From Elusimicrobiota bacterium (GTDB taxonomy: Bacteria > Elusimicrobiota > Elusimicrobia > 2-02-FULL-39-32), in contig JAHFBY010000027.1 in assembly GCA_023249835.1 (NCBI GenBank), positions 1 through 9,949 on the forward strand: DNA of 9,949 nt, read 5' to 3'. This document shows positions 1-7,919 of this stretch, in pieces. Both the position numbers and the translations under genes were made by a program. The first letter of the stretch is position 1; each line of letters begins with the position of its first letter. The notes under the pieces were generated by a model. That model was not told the origin of the DNA. It was given only the letters and a program-made list of their open reading frames with translations, and ran no database searches.

Positions 1-3000
1 CTACGCTGCGAACAGGCTCTTCATTTCCCGCTGTATCTTTACTGCGAAACTGAATTTGGTGGTACCCGTCCGTTAAGTTCAACGGTATAGTTATTTCCCG
101 TTCAGACGCCCCATTTTCCCAACTTTCCATTGTAAACGCGCTTGAAGAGCTGTCCAACCGATAACCAATTCCTGCAACCCCGCTCCCAGAAACGTTCCCC
201 ATCCGGTTTAAGGCGCCGTCCTTTGACTTTAACTTTATTCCTTTAGCCTGGCTTAAATAGAGCAGCCCATTTTCATCCATCTTGCTGCACAACGCTCCAT
301 CCCCGCCTGAACTTTCAGGACAATCCACGCTTAAACTTGTCACCGGCGCCTTCGCATCTTTAACGAACAGCCCGAACAACGATAAACCCGGAACAGTTGC
401 CGTCACCTTATTGCTTTGCTCATCGACCTTAGCCTTGGTCAACAGGTTCCAGGTATGCGAGCCTCCTTCCATTTTAAATTCATAGATTCCAAAACTTGAT
501 TGTTTTTCCAAGTCCGGCCCATAATCGCAAAACCGAAACTGCATCGTTGCTTTACCAGGAATTTCGTGCATTCGGCCCGGCGAAGCCACGTCAAAAATCG
601 TTGCGCACGACCTCATTCCTTTCTCTTTTAAACATACCGTGGAAATATTAAGTTCAGTCTGCACTATTTCTACCGGACTTTTAGCGGCTTCCGTCACCTC
701 CATACCGGAAACCGTCGAAGTAAATGTTATCGCCGGCGCTCCTTCCGTATAGTCCGCGCTCCTCACTATGTGCAAGGTTTCCACTGGACCGACGCTCGCT
801 TCTTCCGAATAGTTTTCCACCTCGTCTTCCGCGCTCAACTTAAATACATAGCTCACTCCATCTTCTAACCCGCTCACGATAAAATTAGAAAGCTCTCCCG
901 CGGCCAACGGTAAAGGCAACCCCTCCAACTCCACATCGCTCTCATGGTAACCCATTGAGTTGTGGTCATTCATTCCCATGTCTTCGTTCTCAGAACCTTC
1001 GGAATAAACTTCGCTTACCTTTAAGCGGTACCCCATAGCCTTGCCTACGTACCCATCGTCCCCCACGGCGGTCCAACTCAACTTTACCTGACCCTCATCC
1101 GAGCCAACCTCAGCCTTTAAGTCCGTTATTTTTCCCGGCGCGACGGGGTCCACAGTTGCAAAATAACCTAACTCAATCCGTGATCCGTTAGTTATTGATT
1201 TATTTTCCATCACCTCAACGCTCGTTTCACCAATAGTTAATTCAGCCTCGTTTTGAGCTGATGCTCCTTCTGCAAAACCCTGCGTTCCCCCGCTAGCTGC
1301 GGCAAAAGCGCACAAGATCCCGCGCCGGGCAGTTGTGTCCACCAAAAAGTCGTGCGTATAAACCGCCCCGCCCGCCAACACTTCAAGGAAGTTGGTCCCA
1401 TCGTTTAAGTTCGCCGTATCCAAATGCAGCTCATAGCCAATGCCCGCAATAATTCCTGTAGTGACAAAGATTTGTTGATTCGCTTTACCTTTATTAATGA
1501 TAAAGGTAATCGTGCTCACGGAAGGGTCAGAAGTTTCAAACTCGATCGCCTCATTAGAGTCATAGACATAACAATGGACCGGAACCACGACTTCGGGCAC
1601 AGTAATGAAAGAGCCGGTTGTAAAAGAAACTAATCCTGTCTTATTGGTTACAGTAATTTGATAGTAGATCGTAGCCGGCGAAGGCAGTTTTGTAATCAAG
1701 ACGCTGTGCAGTTTGGCCAATTCGTTCGACGTGACAACAGGCAAGGATCCCGAACTGTTAAAATTATTTGAACTATACTTGACGACCCCAGTCGTATAAT
1801 CATCGTTCTGCCAAACGATCCGCGCCACCGTAGGGCTAACGTCCGGCACTGACGCGCTCAAAAATTGCGCGCTCGTGCGGTCCAGCAGCACCGCAGCCTT
1901 GGCAAAATCAGGCTCCGCTTCAAAGTTCCCTGCAACGTCCACGGCTTGCGTGTAAAACTCATAACTACCATCCACAGCGGTCGTATCTAAAACCAACTCC
2001 GGATTAAACTGAAATGTCCCGCTGTCATACTTCACGCCATTTAAAGCGTGCGCCTCTAATGGGCTTAATGTCCATGGCCGATCCCCATAACCGGTAAAAT
2101 CCCCATCATCCCCAGCGTCCCGCCTATACCACAATCGGGTCTCTTTTACTCCACTGAAAAATTGTTGATCCGTGGATTCATAGTTAACCTGTAGAGGAAT
2201 AGCCGTTGTTGTTAAATCTAAAGTCCAAGTTTTTGATTGCGGAATTTCATTATCGTAACGTAAAATTACGGACGCCGCATTATCTTTTAAATTATTCTTG
2301 AATCCGTCTTCCAGCCATACTAATAAATGGTTTTCCCCGGTAATCAAATCATCAGCATCGGTGATTGATAATGATGAGATATTTGTACTATAAACAACCT
2401 CTTTCCCGTTCAACTGAAAATATGAACCATTTATGCCGGAAGGGTCTTGCGGATTTTGCCATTTAATTAAAAAAGAGCGCCCATTTTGCCAATCGGATGG
2501 ATTCTTCCCATTAACAGCAATATTTATTGGCGCTCCAGGCGGAGTCTCATCTTCCACAAAATATTCGGTGACTTTAGTATAAGCGCCCGCTAAAATAACT
2601 CGATTGCTTGATGGAATTAGTACAGCATCTACTTTGGGAAAGTGGTTATTAAATAATATCGTTCTAGTTGAAATTAAAGACCCGGAAAAAGACCATTGTC
2701 CTGCTTGGGGGTCATAAATTTCACTGTCTTTTTCATAGCCGCCCGCAACTAAAACTTTCCCATTTTTCAATAATACCGCAGCATGCTGCATTTGCGGTTG
2801 TTTTAAGGAGCCGGTTAATTTCCACTGATTCATGATTGGGTCATAAACCTCACTCGCGCTAGCATTAGCAACCAACACCTTTCCATCAGCCAAAAGAGTT
2901 GCAGTGTGATAAATTTTTGGGACATTCATACTTGCAACTTGACGCCATCGCCCATTAGCAGGATTATAAATTTCACAAGTTTCCAAAGGATGGTTAACTA

Positions 3001-5938
3001 ATGCGCCAACTCCCAACCCACCTGTTACCAAAACTTCACCATTAGCCAATAATGTTGCGGTATGCAATAAACGTGATGTGCTCAAAGACCCCGTATTAGC
3101 CCACTGGTTTGTTTGAGGGTTATAAATTTGGCATGAACTCAAAGCAGACTCTTGATATTGACCACCCGCCGCTAAAACAGTGCCATTTGTCAGCCTTGTC
3201 AAGGTAAAATATTCTCTTGCTGGATTCATTAAAGCTGTATACTCCCACGTCTTAGTCGCATATTTGTAAAGTTGTGCACTATTTAAATTAGACCCCCACC
3301 CTCCAGCAATAAGCACATTACCGTCAGCTAATGAAACACCGGCATGTTTACCGGCATGTTTACGCGCTGCTCCTCTGGACCACAAGGCTGTTTTAGGATT
3401 ATATAATTCTGTTAAAGTTGATGTGTTTACGAGCAATACTGTTTCATCGGGTAACAAAAAAATATTGGGCGGTCCGGGAATAACTTCCAAATCGCCTATT
3501 TTAGTCCAAACTCCAGGCACAACTTCAGGAACAGACTTATAATCAGGTAAAGGCGTTGCGCTCACACTCCCATAAACTTTAAAACCATCATTACTAAAAC
3601 TCAACGCCGTATCAACTTTCTCATTGGAATCTATCAATGTTGCCTTTAAGTTAGTCAATTCGCCGCCATGACTTTGCGTTAAATTTAGCTCAAATGGCGC
3701 AGAACATGTTTGGTTTGTTAACACTGGTGTTTTACCGGAATATCGTTGCGAAGTGACCACGCTATGTTTCACATTGCCGTACTGAGGAACACGATATTCC
3801 ACATTTAAAACTGCGCCTGGATATTTAACGTTACATTGATTTAGAAAATCAACTCTAACATTACCTACATTATTAAGTATCACACCAGTATTGGCAACAC
3901 CGCCCGCAGGTTGTTCAACAACGCTATTCCCATAGGCTGGCGGGTAATAAAAATATTGCGCGCCATACTCAACCTTCCTTAGAAATCTATTATTTTCATA
4001 AACAGTAGCAGAATAATTGCATGTATACCCTGAATGATTTTCGTCTCTTGGCAACAACACAAATTCTTTAAAACGCAAATTTAACCCTTGATATCCTATT
4101 TCATTATTAAACGTCTGGCTAACTGAGGCCCCATTGCTCGAAGTCAAATCAAACGATGTAAACGCATTCCCAGTATTCTCATTTTGCGTATAAACTTCAG
4201 TTCCACTAAAATCCGCTATCCAGTTAACAAATGAATTTGCGTTTGAGTTTTGCGATTGAACTCCATCGCTAACAGCTTGGCTGGAGAGGCCTGCGCCATT
4301 AATAGCCTTAACCGTAGCATAATAAGTCTTAGTTAAATCTAACACATGATCATTTAAAATCGCGGACTGATTAAAACCAGCGCTCGTAAACGGGAGGACG
4401 TCCGTCCCGCCAGGAGTTGTTCCAATTGCATATTGATACTGGCTAATACCGGATTCCGGATCTTCAGCAGCGCTCCAATTTAAAGACAGTTCACTGGCGT
4501 TACATTGATAAGCATTTGCCATCTGAACCGTAAAATTTTCCGGCGGCGTAAGATCCTCTTCGACTATAATGCCCGGCGATCCGGGCAAACGAGTTTTAAA
4601 TGAGTAGGTCGGCGAGACAAATTCATTGCCAGCGCTGTCATAAACTCGCAAACGATAAAAATACTCTGTTGTTGGCGATAAACCTGCCAGCTCCAACTCT
4701 TGATTTGCGCTATTAATGGATACAAAATTGTTCATATTATTTTTAGTTAAACCATATTCAATTTTACCCGTTACAACCTCATTCACACTCCATTTTAAGA
4801 TAGCTGAACTGTAATTTAACGCTTTCAAACCTAGATTTGAAACTTGGGGCGGCGCCCGATCAATTACAAATCTCAATAACCAACCATCTTGAGGATATGC
4901 CTCATTATCAATATTTTTAGCCATAATTTTTATGTAATGCTGGCCGTCCACCAAATTTGTCAAATTAAGCCCGCTAATAATAAACCTTATTCGTCCCTGC
5001 GTAATTCCATCCTGCTCACATCTAACAGTAGGTTTCCCGGATAAGGGGTAGCTTAAATTATTTCCCGTTTCCCCTTGTTGAAGATAAGCGCTATTTGTTG
5101 CCTCCTCGCCCAACCTTCCACCAAATTTGAATGCGACCTTGCTTAACGAATTGCCGCTAGGAACAGCCAGTTCAACAGCATTAGTTTCAAAACCATTAGG
5201 TAAAATAAAAACGCGCACCTGATCCAAATCCAAGCTAAATTCAGAGTTAACAACAAAACGGATTTCATAATTACTCAATTGACTGCTTAATATAGTTGGA
5301 TAAAAAACAGACGGTTGTTCAAAGATGGGAAAATAAAGCGTTGAATTATGTTTCACGTATTGGAATGGATTATTTTTATAGTCAGATTGGTTGTTACGAT
5401 CAGCCAACTGCAAATGGGCATGGTTTCCGGTTGAGTGACCCGAATTACCAACAGGCCCGATGTATTGACCAGCTAATATTTTATTCCCAACTCTAAACTC
5501 GGCACCATTAGGAGCAACAATATAATATCGATCTGAATCGTTCTTAGGTGCGTTGTTTAATTTCAATTGGAATCCATTTGACTCTAAACCCGCGGACACA
5601 TCATTAGAGTCGTAAAACATATGCATATAAATAAAATCATTTTTGGAAATATCCCCCGCAACTCGAATCCTCCATCCCCCTCTATCGCCATCATTACCCT
5701 TAATATAGACAACCGTGCCTGATTCCACTGCGGGTATAGGCGTCCCATAACTTTCTCCAAAATCTATTCCATCATGAAAGTCAAAGGCTCTATTTAAAAT
5801 CCTAGGCCCAAAACCATCTGTTATACTTGAAAGCGGGAACGGCGGATCCAGATCAATACTACGGCTACCGGCATTAGAAACAATCAAATACGGAAAAACC
5901 AAAACTATCGCTATTTTTAATTTCAATCTATTTAACAT
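1..5938 (-). CDS. Giant secreted modular protein: M23/LytM peptidase, FN3/Ig modules, kelch beta-propeller (3' end outside window)
   Basis: I read one uninterrupted frame of 1979 codons from the ATG at 5938 to the window edge with no stop, so the C-terminus is missing. Residues 1-23 form a signal peptide (basic start, hydrophobic 9-20, likely cleavage after SNA). Residues about 45-185 match M23/LytM metallopeptidases: HDGID gives zinc ligands H55 and D59, YMHMF carries H106, and GHSTGNHAH supplies H173 and zinc ligand H175. The family cuts peptidoglycan cross-bridges, so activity on cell wall is plausible. FN3-like domains follow at about 361-455 and 463-560. A kelch/galactose-oxidase-type propeller (repeated DGKVLVAGG and IYNPQTNQW motifs) spans about 811-1127, then Ig-like modules and a clear FN3 domain at about 1600-1722. 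The start overlaps the upstream gene by 11 bases; GAAGG lies only 2 bases before the ATG, suggesting translational coupling. Domain calls are by motif; the overall role (surface hydrolase or adhesin) is inference. Confidence 0.9.
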   Translation of the reverse strand, partial: MLNRLKLKIAIVLVFPYLIVSNAGSRSIDLDPPFPLSSITDGFGPRILNRAFDFHDGIDFGESYGTPIPAVESGTVVYIKGNDGDRGGWRIRVAGDISKNDFIYMHMFYDSNDVSAGLESNGFQLKLNNAPKNDSDRYYIVAPNGAEFRVGNKILAGQYIGPVGNSGHSTGNHAHLQLADRNNQSDYKNNPFQYVKHNSTLYFPIFEQPSVFYPTILSSQLSNYEIRFVVNSEFSLDLDQVRVFILPNGFETNAVELAVPSGNSLSKVAFKFGGRLGEEATNSAYLQQGETGNNLSYPLSGKPTVRCEQDGITQGRIRFIISGLNLTNLVDGQHYIKIMAKNIDNEAYPQDGWLLRFVIDRAPPQVSNLGLKALNYSSAILKWSVNEVVTGKIEYGLTKNNMNNFVSINSANQELELAGLSPTTEYFYRLRVYDSAGNEFVSPTYSFKTRLPGSPGIIVEEDLTPPENFTVQMANAYQCNASELSLNWSAAEDPESGISQYQYAIGTTPGGTDVLPFTSAGFNQSAILNDHVLDLTKTYYATVKAINGAGLSSQAVSDGVQSQNSNANSFVNWIADFSGTEVYTQNENTGNAFTSFDLTSSNGASVSQTFNNEIGYQGLNLRFKEFVLLPRDENHSGYTCNYSATVYENNRFLRKVEYGAQYFYYPPAYGNSVVEQPAGGVANTGVILNNVGNVRVDFLNQCNVKYPGAVLNVEYRVPQYGNVKHSVVTSQRYSGKTPVLTNQTCSAPFELNLTQSHGGELTNLKATLIDSNEKVDTALSFSNDGFKVYGSVSATPLPDYKSVPEVVPGVWTKIGDLEVIPGPPNIFLLPDETVLLVNTSTLTELYNPKTALWSRGAARKHAGKHAGVSLADGNVLIAGGWGSNLNSAQLYKYATKTWEYTALMNPAREYFTLTRLTNGTVLAAGGQYQESALSSCQIYNPQTNQWANTGSLSTSRLLHTATLLANGEVLVTGGLGVGALVNHPLETCEIYNPANGRWRQVASMNVPKIYHTATLLADGKVLVANASASEVYDPIMNQWKLTGSLKQPQMQHAAVLLKNGKVLVAGGYEKDSEIYDPQAGQWSFSGSLISTRTILFNNHFPKVDAVLIPSSNRVILAGAYTKVTEYFVEDETPPGAPINIAVNGKNPSDWQNGRSFLIKWQNPQDPSGINGSYFQLNGKEVVYSTNISSLSITDADDLITGENHLLVWLEDGFKNNLKDNAASVILRYDNEIPQSKTWTLDLTTTAIPLQVNYESTDQQFFSGVKETRLWYRRDAGDDGDFTGYGDRPWTLSPLEAHALNGVKYDSGTFQFNPELVLDTTAVDGSYEFYTQAVDVAGNFEAEPDFAKAAVLLDRTSAQFLSASVPDVSPTVARIVWQNDDYTTGVVKYSSNNFNSSGSLPVVTSNELAKLHSVLITKLPSPATIYYQITVTNKTGLVSFTTGSFITVPEVVVPVHCYVYDSNEAIEFETSDPSVSTITFIINKGKANQQIFVTTGIIAGIGYELHLDTANLNDGTNFLEVLAGGAVYTHDFLVDTTARRGILCAFAAASGGTQGFAEGASAQNEAELTIGETSVEVMENKSITNGSRIELGYFATVDPVAPGKITDLKAEVGSDEGQVKLSWTAVGDDGYVGKAMGYRLKVSEVYSEGSENEDMGMNDHNSMGYHESDVELEGLPLPLAAGELSNFIVSGLEDGVSYVFKLSAEDEVENYSEEASVGPVETLHIVRSADYTEGAPAITFTSTVSGMEVTEAAKSPVEIVQTELNISTVCLKEKGMRSCATIFDVASPGRMHEIPGKATMQFRFCDYGPDLEKQSSFGIYEFKMEGGSHTWNLLTKAKVDEQSNKVTATVPGLSLFGLFVKDAKAPVTSLSVDCPESSGGDGALCSKMDENGLLYLSQAKGIKLKSKDGALNRMGNVSGSGVAGIGYRLDSSSSAFTMESWENGASEREITIPLNLTDGYHQIQFRSKDTAGNEEPVRSV
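3338..3361 (-). repeat. Perfect 12-bp tandem duplication inside the kelch region
   Basis: The plus-strand unit accggcatgttt occurs twice back to back. On the coding strand it makes the residues KHAGKHAG just before SLADGNVLIAGG of the giant protein. The neighbouring kelch repeats have only one such segment at this position (for example LLHTATLLANG), so this looks like a recent in-frame duplication adding four residues to a loop or strand edge. Confidence 0.9.
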
Positions 5939-6722
5939 AACCTTCGCTCAAAACCTGTTTATTGACCAACTGAACACTTTGCAAAAGCTCATCGTGTCTG
6001 ACATCGGCCTTATATATTTCATATCTGCCGTTATCATCTATTGAAAACATATCGTCACCCTTAACGGTTATTTTCTTCTGCGTTATTAGGTCAAAAAACA
6101 CCACCACCCTATCGCCCGTCACAGAAGAATAACTCTTTACGGCGCCATACCTGCCGCTATCAGATAAAAAACCTTCGGATATAAAAAACTCTTTATCAAC
6201 CGGCTCCATGAGCAAATGACCATTTGCATCATAAACCCTGGGCAGATACCCAACGCCATCAATGCTGTAATATCTATCATCACTAAACAGCGAGTCCTTG
6301 CGGGCTTCAAAAAGGATCACAGTTTCTCCATTAAGAGAAGCGCAATAACTTGAGGCGTGTTTTTTTTCCCAAATAATTTTACAGTCCAAATTAAAATACT
6401 TAAACGTCCAATCCCATAAAGAAGCCTCGGGTTTTCTTTCAACATTTTTTTCCAATACCCATCCCGCTTGACCATCAACAGATTTTCCACCGGCAACATC
6501 TTTAAAAACACCTAACAATTGCGGAAACTCATACTGAGCCTCACCTTCATATGGAGCATGACTAACACCTAAAGCAAACTCACTTAGAGCAGACCTATTT
6601 GCGTCAATACATGTCAATGAAGAACCAACTTTAATCCAACCGTTATGAATTTCTGCCGCACTTAACAACAACGGCATAAATGGACTTAAGTAAAGAAAAA
6701 TTTTTAAAAAAAGATTGTTCAT
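5928..6722 (-). CDS. Exported protein of unknown function (264 aa)
   Basis: The protein starts with a good signal peptide: a short polar start, hydrophobic residues about 4-20, and likely cleavage after LLSAA (residue 23). I do not recognise the family. The mature part is rich in aromatic and acidic residues and has cysteines at 39, 113 and 127. Two similar segments occur near the C-terminus, FLSDSGRYGAVKSYSS (about 185-200) and MFSIDDNGRYEIYK (about 225-238). They recall the 'D-x-G-R-Y' turns of beta-propeller or WD-like repeats, but this is too little for a call. A weak AAGGA lies 13 bases before the ATG. The gene is 44 bases downstream of the tail-collar gene with no visible terminator, and its TAG stop lies inside the start of the giant M23 gene (11-base overlap). 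It is therefore probably a co-translated partner or accessory of that giant protein in the envelope. Confidence 0.85.
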   Translation of the reverse strand: MNNLFLKIFLYLSPFMPLLLSAAEIHNGWIKVGSSLTCIDANRSALSEFALGVSHAPYEGEAQYEFPQLLGVFKDVAGGKSVDGQAGWVLEKNVERKPEASLWDWTFKYFNLDCKIIWEKKHASSYCASLNGETVILFEARKDSLFSDDRYYSIDGVGYLPRVYDANGHLLMEPVDKEFFISEGFLSDSGRYGAVKSYSSVTGDRVVVFFDLITQKKITVKGDDMFSIDDNGRYEIYKADVRHDELLQSVQLVNKQVLSEGYVK

Positions 6723-6766
6723 AGCTTTCTTTTGGTCCTTTATTTTTAATATTTTAAAACTTACAT

Positions 6767-7777
6767 TTACTTAATCTTAATTATTTTTAAAACTCCGACA
6801 TATGCTGGGCGAGTATCCTGTGATGAGGAAGGCTGAGAATTTGTGTTTGGAGAGGAATCTCCAGTATTTGATATTGATGATCCATCCGTAGTCCCCACAG
6901 TATAGGGTGAAAAAAGAGCCATTGCTAAGTTTTTCCCTTGCCAGTTAACATTCCAATTCTCTAGCCCAACTAAGTTATATAACAACCTACCATCATTTCC
7001 ATCTGTATCGCCTCTTCCCAAACCACCAACCTGGTTTCCTGAATTTGAATATTTATCTTTCAATGTGCTTTTAATACTCATTGCATGTGTATGGCTCATG
7101 GAATGATTATGTGCGTTAACCGTATGAGAGTGAGAAAGATTTACCGAATTTGAGCCTCCGGTTTCTCCAATACGGCTAGTGCTCACCCCGTAAGTAAACT
7201 TGTCTATTAGATTAGGTGTATTTTTGTTATAAAATGGAGACATTGGGTCGGTAACTAATGAGCCATCACAGATTTGATAACTGTCAGGTACTGCTGTTAC
7301 TGAGCTTGGTCTATACCAGTCAATTATTGTTCCAACAGGTATTCCATTGCCTGATGTTATAGCAAAAGGAACAGATACAAGCTGCTGTCTGGGCAACATT
7401 TCCGGTTCCAAAGAGCCGTCTTCAGCTTGAACTCGTATACCTAACCACCTATCCGAATCTGATAAATAGTTATTCAATAATTTACCGGCATCATCCTTTC
7501 CATCCGGGGATCCCAATTTTACGCTAAAATTGCCGTTTCTAACATTAACAGCATTAGTTCCAGAATAGGTCTTGGACCATAAGGCGCTGCCGCCTTCCGA
7601 TTGGCTATATAAGGAAAAAACTAAGGTGAAAGTGCCATTGCGGTTCACATGATCCTTATCGGTTAATCGACCCTGTATATTAAGAGACGTTGGGACAGAT
7701 GCAACAGCCACAATCGGACGCATGTAACTTGACACCACAAGCAGTCCCATAAGCACGAGCCTGGCTAACTTTTTCAT
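6767..7777 (-). CDS. Secreted phage tail-collar-domain protein (336 aa)
   Basis: A signal peptide covers about residues 1-26 (MKKLARLV start, hydrophobic core, AVA cleavage site). Residues about 33-140 form a beta-rich module with the pattern IQGRLTD, FTLVFSLY, GGSALWSKTY, VNVRNGNFSVKLG, often found before collar domains in environmental bacteria. Residues about 145-336 resemble the tail-collar/short-tail-fibre fold: GIPVGTIIDWY, then YQICDGS (168-173), TPNLIDKF, and a closing DTRPAYVGVLKIIKIK matching the family's C-terminal 'RPPY..L.YIIK' strand. Three H-x-H motifs lie at 216-231; T4 gp12 uses comparable histidines to bind zinc in a trimer, so metal binding is plausible. No other phage structural genes are nearby, and the signal peptide argues for a host surface or extracellular role. 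AAGGAG lies 5 bases before the ATG. It is the first gene of the probable operon. Confidence 0.85.
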   Translation of the reverse strand: MKKLARLVLMGLLVVSSYMRPIVAVASVPTSLNIQGRLTDKDHVNRNGTFTLVFSLYSQSEGGSALWSKTYSGTNAVNVRNGNFSVKLGSPDGKDDAGKLLNNYLSDSDRWLGIRVQAEDGSLEPEMLPRQQLVSVPFAITSGNGIPVGTIIDWYRPSSVTAVPDSYQICDGSLVTDPMSPFYNKNTPNLIDKFTYGVSTSRIGETGGSNSVNLSHSHTVNAHNHSMSHTHAMSIKSTLKDKYSNSGNQVGGLGRGDTDGNDGRLLYNLVGLENWNVNWQGKNLAMALFSPYTVGTTDGSSISNTGDSSPNTNSQPSSSQDTRPAYVGVLKIIKIK

Positions 7778-7855
7778 AATTTCTCCTTGGAAACGTAATT
7801 AATTTTACTGGGGATTATTTTCACTACTAAAAATTTTATGTATGGCCATAGCTAT

Positions 7856-7896
7856 ATTATGACAACATGTTGATTCGTGGTATAGAACATTATTGC
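7856..7896 (-). promoter_or_regulatory. Candidate promoter/operator of the secreted-protein operon (copy 1 of a shared element)
   Basis: Read on the minus strand, the 18-mer GCAATAATGTTCTATACC (7896 to 7879) is followed after 17 bases by CATAAT (7861 to 7856), a 5/6 match to a -10 box. This places the 18-mer at the -35 position, as expected for an activator-dependent promoter. The same layout is found upstream of the regulator gene. The distance to the ATG at 7777 is about 78 bases. An alternative sigma70-like pair, TTGTCA (7865-7860) with TACATA (7842-7837) at 17-base spacing, has a weaker -10. Function is inferred from repetition and position. Confidence 0.5.
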
Positions 7897-7919
7897 GGGG
7901 AAAATTTTAACTCGGTTTA

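Noticed and set aside
282..1633. Short plus-strand open frames (282-485 and 1424-1633)
   Set aside because: Both lie antisense to the giant gene, whose continuous frame with FN3 motifs explains this DNA.
6723..6766. Terminator between the tail-collar and 264-residue genes
   Set aside because: The only symmetry is in A/T runs (ttttaatattttaaaa) without a GC-rich stem, so an operon is more likely than a stop.
6767..7777. Prophage tail fibre gene
   Set aside because: The protein has a signal peptide and no neighbouring phage structural, packaging or integrase genes; the collar fold is also found in host-exported proteins.
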